Positions 1-8,710 of a stretch of DNA of 43,493 nt are shown one piece after another. This DNA comes from Opitutus sp. GAS368. GTDB lineage: Bacteria > Verrucomicrobiota > Verrucomicrobiia > Opitutales > Opitutaceae. A program made the translations under genes and the position numbers. The DNA lies in contig CAMDOO010000020.1 of the NCBI GenBank assembly GCA_945903545.1, positions 1-43,493 on the forward strand, in the 5' to 3' direction. How positions within the stretch are numbered: the first letter of the stretch is position 1; every line of letters begins with the position of its first letter. Under the pieces are notes generated by a model. That model had not been told where the DNA came from. It ran no database searches and saw nothing but the letters and a program-made list of their open reading frames with translations.

Positions 1-22
1 GGGGTCAACGACCCCGGCTACA
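1..22 (-). repeat. REP-like hairpin, half unit at window edge
   Basis: On the minus strand this reads TGTAG followed by a GC-rich stem, CCGGGGTC-gtt-GACCCC. The same 23 bases recur at 43459-43481, where they form the right half of a complete paired element. Any left half lies outside the window. A separate perfect 14-bp palindrome (TGACGGATCCGTCA, 51-64) covers the stop codon of the next gene. Confidence 0.55.
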
Positions 23-61
23 GAAATCCCTAAATGATCCTGATAATAGTTGACGGATCCG

Positions 62-961
62 TCACCCGACAGTCGCTCCACGGGCCACGAGATACGGGAA
101 TTCGCAGCCGACCTCCGGGTTGATGATGCGGCGGAGGAACTTCGCGCCCTCCCGCGCGATCACGTCGCGGGCGGGTTCGGGGCGGCGTCCGACCGGGACG
201 GCCTGGGCGATGATCTCATCATCCGCGAAGAAGGACCTCAGCACGACATCTCCCTGATAGTTCACGAACCGGAGCGCGGAACTGATGCTCCGCCAGTTGG
301 TATGATCCGTCCCGGGTGTGCCGCGATCGCAGCCCGAGGCATGGACATGACCCAGCAACGAGCCGGCGTTCCGGATGGCCTGGCCCAGGTCCTTTTCCTC
401 GATGTTCATGTGGAAGGTATCGAGATGGATCTTCAGTGCGGGATGATCCACATCGCCGACCAGGTCGATGGCCTGCTCACAGGTGTTGAGGAAGTCCGTC
501 TCGAAGCGGTTCAGCGGCTCGACGCAGAGCGTGCAGCCGTGGTCGGCGGCGCAGGCGGCCAGCTCGCCAAGGTGCCGCTTCACGAGCAGCCACTGCTCGC
601 GCTTCGCCGCCCGGGTCTCGGGGTTGACCCGCCCCACCGTGCTGTACATCGGCCCGGCGAGCACGGAGCAACCGAGGACCGGCATCTGGCCCAGCAGGTC
701 CTGGATATACTGCCGCGCCGCCGCCTGCTCCGCCGGCGGGCCGCGCAGGTCGCGGCCGGGACCGAATACGCCGTAGAGGCTCCCCGCGACGAGACCGCAT
801 TTGTCCAGCTGCTCGCGCACATGGATCGGGTTGAAGTCGGCCGGCGAGGCGATCGCCAGTTCGACTGTGTCATAGCCCCACTTGCGGAACCGGGGAAAGA
901 GCCGCGTGTGCTGGTCGCCAAAGGGGCTGGCGAAGAGAGACGTGTTGATGCCGAGGCGCAT
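62..961 (-). CDS. Ketose 3-epimerase-like TIM-barrel protein, copy 1, altered active site
   Basis: This 299-residue protein is a sugar-phosphate isomerase/epimerase (AP-endonuclease-2 fold) closest in pattern to D-tagatose/D-psicose 3-epimerases: 'EPLNRFETDFLNT', 'LDTFHMNIEEKD' and 'GHVHASG' are all present. The start at 961 was chosen because it gives the MRLGINT opening shared with the two paralogues at 18827 and 19856; a longer frame to 1015 exists. The family uses four metal/catalytic residues. Here Glu148, Asp181 and His207 are present, but the second catalytic Glu (E242 in both paralogues) is Arg242 (VVLRSF against VVIESF). The C-terminus runs 17-18 residues past the paralogues' ends, and the stop lies inside a 14-bp palindrome. 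It is the last gene of the minus-strand arm. It may be a non-catalytic or repurposed copy. There is no signal peptide, so it is probably cytoplasmic. The fold is certain; the substrate is not. Confidence 0.9.
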   Translation of the reverse strand: MRLGINTSLFASPFGDQHTRLFPRFRKWGYDTVELAIASPADFNPIHVREQLDKCGLVAGSLYGVFGPGRDLRGPPAEQAAARQYIQDLLGQMPVLGCSVLAGPMYSTVGRVNPETRAAKREQWLLVKRHLGELAACAADHGCTLCVEPLNRFETDFLNTCEQAIDLVGDVDHPALKIHLDTFHMNIEEKDLGQAIRNAGSLLGHVHASGCDRGTPGTDHTNWRSISSALRFVNYQGDVVLRSFFADDEIIAQAVPVGRRPEPARDVIAREGAKFLRRIINPEVGCEFPYLVARGATVG

Positions 962-1053
962 GATTGGAGGGCTCAAGGACCGCGCTTCGCCGGCGTTCAT
1001 TGCATCACCGCGCACCTGCCCGGACCGGCAGATTCCGAGAAACTGACGATGTG

Positions 1054-1974
1054 TCAGTCAGCGAGGGCGAGACTCGAGCCGCAGCCGCAACCCTCGGCTT
1101 CCGCGGCGTGGTCGGCGTCGGGCACGGCCAGCGTCACCTTCTTGACCGCCGACGGTTCAACCTTCGGAGCCGGCTTCAGGTAGGTGTCGTTCAGCTTGTC
1201 CGCGGCCCAGAGCAGGCCGCGCGTGACGAGATCCTGATAGCGGGCGTCGAGGACGGTTTCGTCGTTGTGACCGAGCGTCGTGGCGAAGGTCCGGCCCTTC
1301 CCCTTGTAGATGTTGGTCCAGGCAATGACGGAGGTCTCCGTGCCGATCCGGCCCAGGGCCACCGCGTGCGCCGTGGGCAGGATGCCGCCCATGGGGTTGT
1401 TGTAGAGCTCCTCGTTGCCGGTGACCCAGTCCTGCAGTCCCTTGGTGATGGGATTATTCTTGTCGAAGTAGGTCATCGTGATCGGCGCCTGGGCGGTGTG
1501 CCCGGTGGTCTGCAGGCCGGTCAGCTCGAACCAGGGCGTCATGTTCCCGGGGACAATGTAGCCCTCGGTGCGAAAGCTGTGCATGGCGCAATGCAGGAAA
1601 ACCGCCGGCAAGCCCTGGGCGTGAGGGGCCATGATCCGCTGGATGTACGCGGCGTCGGTGACATCGGCCGAGCATTCATCGTGGAGGATCAGGTCGTAGC
1701 CCTTGGCCCAATCCGGGTTTGCGTACTCGGCGAACACGGTCCGGGTCCCTCCCGACCCGGCGTTGTAGATGACGTCCACCTGGACGAAGGCGCGCTCCTC
1801 GAGGCCCTTTTTCAGGGCGTCGGACTGCAGTTTGTAATTATGGCAGCAACCGCCGGCCACGAGCAGGACGCGGAGCGGCTTCGGGCCGGCAGCGGCCCCG
1901 GCGAAGGCCGGGGCGGAGACGCCGGACAAAACGGCGAGGAACACGGCGAGCGGGAACAGCGGTTTGATTTTCAT
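1054..1974 (-). CDS. Secreted ThuA-like protein, short form, copy 1
   Basis: This 306-residue protein has a signal peptide (about residues 1-26, 'SAPAFAG' cleavage region) and a ThuA-like domain with a class I glutamine-amidotransferase-like fold. The 'VAGGCCHNY' motif at about residues 40-48, 'DLILHDEC' and 'AVFLHCAMHSFR' mark the family. ThuA of rhizobia is needed for trehalose use through 3-keto sugars, but most ThuA-like proteins have no assigned reaction. The C-terminus carries an unusual 'GCGCGSSLALAD' tail. Its partner at 12594-13517 has the same layout with 'ECGCKDADLTLALAN'. The start is preceded by CCCCC and no Shine-Dalgarno. It lies 51 bases downstream of the long ThuA gene and 92 bases upstream of the epimerase gene, all on the minus strand, so one operon is likely. 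Confidence 0.88.
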   Translation of the reverse strand: MKIKPLFPLAVFLAVLSGVSAPAFAGAAAGPKPLRVLLVAGGCCHNYKLQSDALKKGLEERAFVQVDVIYNAGSGGTRTVFAEYANPDWAKGYDLILHDECSADVTDAAYIQRIMAPHAQGLPAVFLHCAMHSFRTEGYIVPGNMTPWFELTGLQTTGHTAQAPITMTYFDKNNPITKGLQDWVTGNEELYNNPMGGILPTAHAVALGRIGTETSVIAWTNIYKGKGRTFATTLGHNDETVLDARYQDLVTRGLLWAADKLNDTYLKPAPKVEPSAVKKVTLAVPDADHAAEAEGCGCGSSLALAD

Positions 1975-2025
1975 GGGGGTAACGAGGTGAGGCCGATTTT
2001 TAGATTGGGACGGTGGGGGTGAATC

Positions 2026-3306
2026 CTACTTGGCGTTGCCGAGCGAGGTGTTGCCGTTGACGAGACCGAGCGCCCAGCGGATGCCCTGCAATAAATGCGC
2101 CTGGTAGGCGGCGGAGACGGCGTCGGGATTGAGCTTCGTGTTGCCCTCGGTGGCCGGGATGCCGGGCAGCAGCACATCATCGCGGTGCCCCAGGGACGTA
2201 TAAAACACGCGGCCGCGGCCGTGCATCTTCGTCCAAGCCACCGCGAGGCGCTGGCCTTCATAGTCCACATCGAGCAGCGAGTGCACCTTGGTCCGGTCCA
2301 TTCCGGGGATGCTCACATTGCCGTCCCGCGGGCTCGCGCGATTGAATTGCGCGAACTCGTCGACGACCGCCAGCCCATCGGGCCAGTCCTTGGTCGTCGG
2401 ATGGGTGGCGTCCACCTTGTAGATCTTGCGCGCGGTGGCGCTGCCGCCGGGCGAGCTGGCATAGCGGGTGCCGCCGGAAAGCATGGCCATGTGGGCATCC
2501 GGGGTTTCGTACCCGGTGTTCATGGCGGCGTGGATCGCCACCACGGCATGGCCGTCTGACACCCATTTGAGGAACCCATCGCGGTCGGGGAAAGGCAGGG
2601 CCCCCGTGGAGCTCAGAAAGATGACACCGTCATAGTTCTTCAGCGCGGCGGGGCTAAAGTATTCTTGGAACAGCTTCGCCACCACGGGCGCAGGATCGGG
2701 AGCGGCCGGCGCCGCCGGGGTAGCAGCGCCACGCCCGCCGGCGGGAACGCCACCTCGTCCCCCGGCCGGGCCCTGGGCCGATCCGGCCAAGGCTTGGATC
2801 TGTTCGGGCGAGAGCCGGTGGGCCGAAGCCTGGACCTGCGCCAAGGTATTGGCCCGCGCGAGGGCGAGGTTCAATTCGGCAGCCGCGAGGGCGGAGACCT
2901 TGGCCGGAATCTCCGCCGGTTTGGAAAACGAGGTGGCCGTGAGCTCGGTATGCGCCGCGGTCGCCGCCGCCAGGAGCGGTCCGTTGGCCGCGCTGGCGAT
3001 GAAGAGCGCATCCTGCTGGGTCATGCGCGCCGTCAGGATCTGGCCCGCAAAGCCCGGGATCGTTCCGCGTCCTCCGCCGGGCACGCGGGAGAATGGATAG
3101 TCGGCCGCGTCCGACATGACGGTGACCGTGAACTGGCCGTTAGATTTCGCCGCGAGCTCGCGGAGCAGCTTCTCGCCATTCGGAATCGAGACGTCGCGCG
3201 TGCCGAGCGTCGCGCCAACCACGAGCAGTTTTTTCGGTTCCGCAGCACCCAGGGCCGCGGACAGTGAGAACACGATAGTGCAGGTGGTGAGGGCGAATCG
3301 ATTCAT
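2026..3306 (-). CDS. Secreted ThuA-like protein, long form with inserted helical module, copy 1
   Basis: This 426-residue protein has a signal peptide (residues 1-21, 'SLSAALGAAEPKK') followed by a ThuA-like domain: 'LLVVGATLGTRD' near the start, then 'YDGVIFLSSTG', 'GHAVVAIHAAM' and 'VFYTSLGHRDD'. The domain is split by an insertion at about residues 73-207. The insertion holds Ala-rich helices ('AAAELNLALARANTL'), an LTxxQ-like motif ('RLSPEQIQAL') and Gly-Arg-rich linkers. Related segments occur in the paralogue at 13635 and in both cytochromes at 8887 and 14998. The start at 3306 gives a clean signal peptide and follows CCCCC; the frame itself extends to 3366. It sits between the TonB receptor and the short ThuA gene. 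The substrate is unknown; a periplasmic sugar-processing role is inferred. Confidence 0.88.
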   Translation of the reverse strand: MNRFALTTCTIVFSLSAALGAAEPKKLLVVGATLGTRDVSIPNGEKLLRELAAKSNGQFTVTVMSDAADYPFSRVPGGGRGTIPGFAGQILTARMTQQDALFIASAANGPLLAAATAAHTELTATSFSKPAEIPAKVSALAAAELNLALARANTLAQVQASAHRLSPEQIQALAGSAQGPAGGRGGVPAGGRGAATPAAPAAPDPAPVVAKLFQEYFSPAALKNYDGVIFLSSTGALPFPDRDGFLKWVSDGHAVVAIHAAMNTGYETPDAHMAMLSGGTRYASSPGGSATARKIYKVDATHPTTKDWPDGLAVVDEFAQFNRASPRDGNVSIPGMDRTKVHSLLDVDYEGQRLAVAWTKMHGRGRVFYTSLGHRDDVLLPGIPATEGNTKLNPDAVSAAYQAHLLQGIRWALGLVNGNTSLGNAK

Positions 3307-3349
3307 GGGGGAAAAGAGGGTGACAGTCCGAAAGCGGCAGGAAGGGCAA

Positions 3350-3379
3350 GGCGGCTGGCACCCCATGGCACCAGCCGCC
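3350..3379 (-). terminator. Intercistronic GC-rich hairpin downstream of the TonB receptor
   Basis: A perfect 9-bp stem (GGCGGCTGG / CCAGCCGCC) with a 12-base loop lies between the receptor stop (3409) and the long ThuA start (3306). No T-run follows it on the minus strand, so it is not a classic intrinsic terminator. It could stabilise the receptor mRNA or partly attenuate the distal genes. Confidence 0.4.
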
Positions 3380-3408
3380 GCACCCCGTGGATAACTTTCA
3401 GGCAGGCG

Positions 3409-6400
3409 TTAACGACGGCCGGCGGCACCGCCAAAGCTGTAGGTGGCGGTAAGTCGGGCATTCATGGGTTCGTTGATCGACGAGGGGTTCCCCGCGCCCA
3501 TCAGCACACGATTGGGCTTCGTCAGGTCGCCCTGCGGCTGGCGAGTGGCGGAGCTGAACTGCAGGACGGTCACGCCGATGTTGTTTACCCGCAGGGCCAG
3601 CGCCAAAGTCCGGTTTTCTTTCAGCCGGAAGGTGTAGCTGAAGTTGGCTTGGGTTTTCATAAGCCCCGATTTCCAGAAGATGTCGGTGTTGTTGACCGAC
3701 GGATCGTCGACCGCCACCACCCCGAGAACCGGATCGGTGGCTAGCACCGTGTTGTTGGCCTTGTTGCCGATGTTCCTGACTCCCTGCCACTGCACGCCCG
3801 CGCCGATGCGCAGCCCTTTCAGGAAGGTGGAGGGGACGACGTAATCGGCGAAGAAATTTGCCGTCGGCGAGTTCCGGGTGCGCGTGGCGTTCGTCCCGAG
3901 TTGGTCGAATTGGATCCAGAGGTTATTGTAGGCATTAACCGCGTTGGTGGTGTCCAGACCGATACCCCTGCCCGGCAGGGGCGTCAGCAGGGCGAGGCCC
4001 GGGGCGGCGGCGACGGCCCGGCCGTTGCTGATCGGTTTTTGGCTGGTGTCCAGACTGGCACCCGCGTCCTCCAGCAACGCCTTCAAATCGGCCAGCTTCT
4101 GCGGATCCGCCATGTACCTTTTGGTCGTGGGGTAGAAGGTGGAGTTGTCGGTCGACTGGCTGCTGGCCCCGCCGTTGAGGGTCAGGCGGACACCCTTCAC
4201 CTGGGCGCTCAGCTCAAACTCATAGCCAAAGTTGCCCCGCGTGTTGAAATCCCCGTTGGGATTCAGGGGGTCAATTCCGAGTTGATTGATGGCGGTGGAT
4301 GCACCGCTCGTAAGTTCGACATCACTCCAGCGGTTGGCGTTGATCAGGGTGTTGATATTGGTGATCACGCCGTTGCCCGCAGGGTTATTGTAACGGGTGG
4401 TATTAAAATAGTTGTACCGGCCCGTGAGCTTGCCGTTCAGGAAACTGAACTTGAAACCGAAATCGGTGCCCTTCGCCAGGATGTCCTTCTGCTGTTGCCC
4501 GTACAGGTCGATGTTGCCCTGCGTGCCTGTTCCGCTCGTAAACGGAGTGGGCAGGATCTGGTCGCTCTTGTTGATATAGGGGGCAAACCAGGGCAGCACG
4601 TTGAGCGTCAGGCCGTAGGTCTTGGTGCTGCCGTACGACGCCACTTTGGGATAACTGTAATCGTTCCTGAACTGATCGGTGGCGTAACGCGGATCGATGA
4701 CCGTGAAGATGCCGTTCAGATTACCGCCGTCCGCGCCGCCGGGCAACGTGGTCGTTGGGCGCGTGATGGCCTGCCGCGCGCTGCCCACTTGGTTGCCGTT
4801 GGTGTCGCGCGGTTTGTAGGTCAGCGCATTGTACTGCAGGATGGTGCCCGGGAAGTTGGGCTTGTAGTAGCGGGTTTGCCCGTCCCAGAGGCCGGCAGGG
4901 ACGACGAAACCGCCCGGCCGGGTGATCGGGTCGATCGTCGGATAATAGGCGGTGGCCTGCCCCTGCTTCATAATGGTGCTATTGTAGTCCCGACGGTAGC
5001 CGCCCAGGAACACGACCTTGTCATCCCACCATTTGGCGGTCGTCTGGAGAGCGAGATTCGCCGTATGGAAAGTCTGGTAGGTCGAGGGAGCCGACCGGGT
5101 GCTTTGCGGGTGGTTTACCCATTCCGTCGTAACCTTGGTGGTCGTCACCGCTGGCGTAAACGCATTGGCATCCCCCTCGGTCCCGGTCCCGGTCCAATTT
5201 GAATTGATCAGATTGAATTCCCGGGGGGTTTTGGGTTCCCCGATGCCCTTGTCGGAGGACTGGTAGATGATCATGTTAACCCTTCCGCGGTCCGACCAAG
5301 TCCTTGGATCTTTGAGGAGAGTGGACAGTCTGGGGTCATTGGGGGCGCTGGTCATGGCGAGCTCCATGAAGTAGTAATCCGAGGTGCGCGTGTTAATGTT
5401 CCCGTTCAAATTGAACACGTAATTCCCCCACCGGCCGGCGTTCAGCGTGTTTTGGACATTCGCGCGGAGGGCCTGATCCACGGTGATCGAAAACTGGTCG
5501 GAGACACCGTCGATCGGGTCGAAAGAAAACATTTCCAGGAAATGGGGATTGGGACTGCCGTCCGGCAACAGTTGATTGAGATCCAAGTTTATCGAATTGA
5601 GGGCCCGATCCATCGTCCGGCCATTCATCTGGGTGCGGTTCCAGTCGCCGCCCAAGCCGACGGCCCAGTTGTTCCCGAGGCGTTGCGAAAAGGAGAATTG
5701 CAGGTCGCGCGTCCGGGTGTCGTTGCCCGGCCCTTCCCAAGAGAGGTTTTCCCGGACCCCCAGGGTCTTGGCTTTGGAATTGGCCACCACGCGGGCGTAC
5801 ATGTCCAAGGGCAGGCCTTCCAGATTCAGCCAGGAACGGTTCGAGACGCCGAAGCCGACATCGGTCTGGACGTTGACCCCGTTGCTGACGGTATTCGGCC
5901 GCGTACCCCGCACGAAGAAGGCCCCGTTCGGCGCCGTCGCCGTCCACAACGGAACGCGACTGGTCGAGTCCGCCCGGCGGGCCATGAGCATCCCCCGCAT
6001 GTTGATGATGGTGGGACTCCCCGCTTCCCAGAAGTAATTGTCGGCCGCGTTTCCATTGGCTCGCTGGACGCCGTTGGGTTCACCACCCCAGGAGATCGGC
6101 GTGCTGGTCCCGATGATCGACCCGTACGCCTTGCTCAGGCTCGCGGTGTTATTGTTGACGGTATTGGGCATCATCGTCGTATCGATGAGGCCGCGCGCGA
6201 CGGTGCGGCCATCCCAGCCGGAGAAATTTTCGTTCGGGGTGTTGACGGGGTGAGTGTTCGTCTTGTCGTAGGACACCTCGATCGAGAGATCAGCCGTGTT
6301 GGAGAGCCGGAAGGACGTGGTGATGGAGAGTCCGCGCTTCTGGGTTTCAGCATGGTCGATGAATCCGTGGCTGTCCGAATCGACGGCATTGACCCGCACT

Positions 6401-7134
6401 CCGATGCGATCGGAAAGCGGCCGGTTGTGATCGAGGGTGAACCTCCGGTAGTTGAAGGCCCCGACTTCAGCCGTGAGGGTGGTCCGGGTCGCATCAAAGC
6501 GGGCCTTCTTGGTCTGGGTGCTCGATACTCCAGTCAAACCGGCAGAGGCCGCGGAGGCTTGGAACTGACCGGTGGACTGAGCTCCACCAAAAAGGATGCC
6601 ATTGGGGCCCTGGCCGAAGTCGAAGGTCTCGACCGCGTAGGAATCCTGATTACCCGCGGCGACATTCTGGTAGAAGTTGCGCTGCACTCCACTCGAGGAG
6701 CCGGAGATGCTGGCGGTGTTCGATGAGTTGATCGAAGTCAGGCCGCGCACCTGAAACCGGACATTCTGGCCGTCGATATTGCCGAGATTGTTGCCACTAT
6801 CGAACGACTGTCCCGGCGCCCAGGAAGCCGCCTCGTTGATGTCGGTGATGCCGAGGGCGTCGATAAATGCGCGGTTGATGACGGAATATTGGGCCGGCAC
6901 ATCCTTGAGCTCAAGCACCAGGCGGCCCCCGGTGCCGATCGATTGGGTAGTGAAGCTGTCGTCCGTTTGCTCACTGACCTCAAACGGATTCAGCCGGACA
7001 ACTTCGGCGGCAGCCGGTGCGGCAGCCGCGGTCGAAGGCGACGGGGCGACTTGGGCGGAGGAGATGACGGGGACGGCGAGCAGGGCGACCAACGCCCCGA
7101 CCAGCGGGCGTGGGATATTCTTGGGGGGATTCAT
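3409..7134 (-). CDS. TonB-dependent outer-membrane receptor (Opitutaceae type)
   Basis: This 1241-residue outer-membrane receptor has a signal peptide (about residues 1-27), an Ala/Pro linker, then 'VVRLNPFEVSEQTDDSF', the segment that in Opitutaceae receptors stands at the TonB-box position. A plug domain follows (about 70-190, with 'FQVRGLTS' and 'GPNGILFGG'), then a long beta-barrel rich in alternating aromatic strands. The barrel's last strand is 'RLTATYSFGG', after which a short tail (AAGRR) follows instead of the usual terminal Phe. Such receptors import oligosaccharides or other large ligands using TonB energy. It is the first gene of the minus arm, so it probably supplies the substrate of the locus. 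No TonB/ExbBD or SusD-like partner is in the window, which is usual for this group. The 5' gap (7135-7708) is long and holds the promoter and operator candidates. The ligand cannot be told from sequence. Confidence 0.95.
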   Translation of the reverse strand: MNPPKNIPRPLVGALVALLAVPVISSAQVAPSPSTAAAAPAAAEVVRLNPFEVSEQTDDSFTTQSIGTGGRLVLELKDVPAQYSVINRAFIDALGITDINEAASWAPGQSFDSGNNLGNIDGQNVRFQVRGLTSINSSNTASISGSSSGVQRNFYQNVAAGNQDSYAVETFDFGQGPNGILFGGAQSTGQFQASAASAGLTGVSSTQTKKARFDATRTTLTAEVGAFNYRRFTLDHNRPLSDRIGVRVNAVDSDSHGFIDHAETQKRGLSITTSFRLSNTADLSIEVSYDKTNTHPVNTPNENFSGWDGRTVARGLIDTTMMPNTVNNNTASLSKAYGSIIGTSTPISWGGEPNGVQRANGNAADNYFWEAGSPTIINMRGMLMARRADSTSRVPLWTATAPNGAFFVRGTRPNTVSNGVNVQTDVGFGVSNRSWLNLEGLPLDMYARVVANSKAKTLGVRENLSWEGPGNDTRTRDLQFSFSQRLGNNWAVGLGGDWNRTQMNGRTMDRALNSINLDLNQLLPDGSPNPHFLEMFSFDPIDGVSDQFSITVDQALRANVQNTLNAGRWGNYVFNLNGNINTRTSDYYFMELAMTSAPNDPRLSTLLKDPRTWSDRGRVNMIIYQSSDKGIGEPKTPREFNLINSNWTGTGTEGDANAFTPAVTTTKVTTEWVNHPQSTRSAPSTYQTFHTANLALQTTAKWWDDKVVFLGGYRRDYNSTIMKQGQATAYYPTIDPITRPGGFVVPAGLWDGQTRYYKPNFPGTILQYNALTYKPRDTNGNQVGSARQAITRPTTTLPGGADGGNLNGIFTVIDPRYATDQFRNDYSYPKVASYGSTKTYGLTLNVLPWFAPYINKSDQILPTPFTSGTGTQGNIDLYGQQQKDILAKGTDFGFKFSFLNGKLTGRYNYFNTTRYNNPAGNGVITNINTLINANRWSDVELTSGASTAINQLGIDPLNPNGDFNTRGNFGYEFELSAQVKGVRLTLNGGASSQSTDNSTFYPTTKRYMADPQKLADLKALLEDAGASLDTSQKPISNGRAVAAAPGLALLTPLPGRGIGLDTTNAVNAYNNLWIQFDQLGTNATRTRNSPTANFFADYVVPSTFLKGLRIGAGVQWQGVRNIGNKANNTVLATDPVLGVVAVDDPSVNNTDIFWKSGLMKTQANFSYTFRLKENRTLALALRVNNIGVTVLQFSSATRQPQGDLTKPNRVLMGAGNPSSINEPMNARLTATYSFGGAAGRR

Positions 7135-7472
7135 GTTTGCGATGTTGGGTTGTCATCGCCCGAAATGGCGGGCGGCTTCGTTGCAGTTTCTTTCGGCTTG
7201 GTTTCTCGGGCGCTGAGCTTGGAAATTGCCAAGGCTTCGCCCTGCTTGTTCTGTCCGGTCAGACGGGATCGACCGTTCAATGGCGGCGGACCCGGAAAAG
7301 ATCTTCAAATCCTGCGGGTAGAGCTCATAACTATAAAGATTCGATTATGGTGGGCCCGCGGCGGAGAGTCTGAGCACATGCAGCAATAACATGTACCCAT
7401 TGCATAACTCGGCGCGCGGAACTTGGGGTTGGGGTTGAAAAGGCCGCGAATGAGCAAGGGGATCGCCGCCTG

Positions 7473-7478
7473 TCTATA
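7473..7478 (-). promoter_or_regulatory. Candidate -10 box for the TonB receptor arm
   Basis: On the minus strand TATAGA follows TGTG, with no good -35 hexamer at the right distance. The upstream operator candidate (7506-7528) ends about 28 bases before it, so it would cover the -35 region near position -40. That is the geometry expected of an AraC-activated promoter. It would give a leader of about 330 bases before the ATG at 7134. I saw no gene or convincing riboswitch in that leader. Confidence 0.3.
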
Positions 7479-7505
7479 CACAGAGTAGCAAATCACTACC
7501 GCTCC

Positions 7506-7528
7506 GTATTGCAGAATTCGCGCAATTC
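7506..7528 (-). promoter_or_regulatory. Candidate AraC operator upstream of the TonB receptor arm
   Basis: The 15-base sequence GTATTGCAGAATTCG at 7506-7520 recurs exactly, as its reverse complement, at 8719-8733 upstream of the opposite arm. Read toward the receptor gene, two adjacent half-sites GAATTGCGC and GAATTCTGC stand at 9-bp spacing. This fits a direct-repeat AraC-family site next to the regulator gene. Confidence 0.5.
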
Positions 7529-7708
7529 TTATTTGCGACGGCGCATCCCGGAAATCCTATCAATCGTCGCGACCTTCCATGCAGTCGCGGGCCCACTCCC
7601 CGGGAAAAATCTCTTTGGCGCAAAGAGCGGGAGAATCACCCCATCCGCAAGCACATGGACACCGCGCCCCGCTCCGCTTCCAGCCTCGGGGACCTGGCGA
7701 AGAGCTTC

Positions 7709-8503
7709 TCAGCTCCGCTGGGGACGCGCCCCACCCGTGCCCTTGTCCGTGAAGCGCAGCCGGTAGGCACCCGGAGCCTCGCCCATCAGGCGGTGGAACT
7801 CGTTCGTGAAATGGCTCTGGTCCGCAAAACCGAAGTCCATCGCGATCTCGGACAGCCGCTTGTGCGAGAAGACGAGGGGCTGACAGCTCAGCCGCACCCG
7901 GATGTTACGGATGTAATTGTGCGGCGTGATCCCGTAGGACTCCGTGAACTTTCGCTCGAAATCGCTCGTGGACATGTGGCACGCCTTGGCGAGCTCCGCA
8001 TTATTCAGCGGCTCGGCGTAACGCTGCATGATCAGGCCGACGGCGGCACTCACCGGCGAAGCCTCAAGGGCCTCCGGCAACTTGCCCGGGAGGGGCATGC
8101 AGGTGCCGGCGGTCCCCACGATCTCCCCCTTGCGGTCGCGCAGGGGAATCTTGGTGGTCACGAACCAGCGGGCGGTGTGGTCAAAGCGCCCGATGAGCTC
8201 GATGCGCGAGATAATGCGTTCCCCCCGCAGGACACGCTCGTCGTCCAGGCGGTACTGGACCACGAGCATGGGATAGAAGAGTTCGTTGTCCGTGCACCCG
8301 ATGATTTCCTCCCGCGACTGACTCTGGCCCAGCGTCACGAGCCAGGGAACATTGACCCAGGTGAAGCGCCCGGCCCGGTCCTTCATCCAGAACGCCACCT
8401 CCGCCACGTGGTCCAGCACCTCGAGCACCTCGGGCACGGCCATCCCGATCGACTTCATGCTGTCCAGGAGCTGCGCGGTGTTCGGTGGGCGGTTTTTCTT
8501 CAT
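7709..8503 (-). CDS. PAS-domain AraC-family transcriptional regulator
   Basis: This 264-residue regulator has an N-terminal PAS domain (about residues 25-130: 'VAFWMKDRAGRFTWVN', 'IGCTDNELF', 'RDRKGEIVGTAGTC') and a C-terminal AraC-type double helix-turn-helix (about 150-255: 'LNNAELAKACHMSTSDFERK', 'RLSEIAMDFGFADQSHF', 'GEAPGAYR'). It has no signal or membrane segment, so it is cytoplasmic. The PAS domain presumably senses a small molecule. It sits at the centre of the locus between the two divergent arms. A shared 15-bp sequence on both sides makes it the likely activator of both. The start at 8503 is preceded by CCCC. The ligand is unknown. Confidence 0.92.
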   Translation of the reverse strand: MKKNRPPNTAQLLDSMKSIGMAVPEVLEVLDHVAEVAFWMKDRAGRFTWVNVPWLVTLGQSQSREEIIGCTDNELFYPMLVVQYRLDDERVLRGERIISRIELIGRFDHTARWFVTTKIPLRDRKGEIVGTAGTCMPLPGKLPEALEASPVSAAVGLIMQRYAEPLNNAELAKACHMSTSDFERKFTESYGITPHNYIRNIRVRLSCQPLVFSHKRLSEIAMDFGFADQSHFTNEFHRLMGEAPGAYRLRFTDKGTGGARPQRS

Positions 8504-8710
8504 GGGGTAATGGCTCTATCGCACCGTCCGCACTCGCGACCAAGGCAGAAAGGGGCGGGCCGCCATGCCCCCAAGGGACACGAAGGCATGGGGGCAAAGG
8601 GCGCAGACAGCGACCCTAGCAGTTGCCCGCGTACTCTTATTGCATGATTCCGCCAAAAAATTCGCATCGTCTCCTCGTCCGGACTGGTAGAATTCCGCCA
8701 TTTCCTAAAA

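Noticed and set aside
200-260. Frameshift as the cause of Arg242 in epimerase copy 1
   Set aside because: Residues before and after align without gaps to both paralogues in one frame, so it is a codon substitution and not a frame change.
7509-7766. An 85-codon plus-strand frame in the gap next to the regulator gene
   Set aside because: It overlaps the operator candidate and the 3' end of the AraC gene and has an Arg/Pro-rich translation with no motif.
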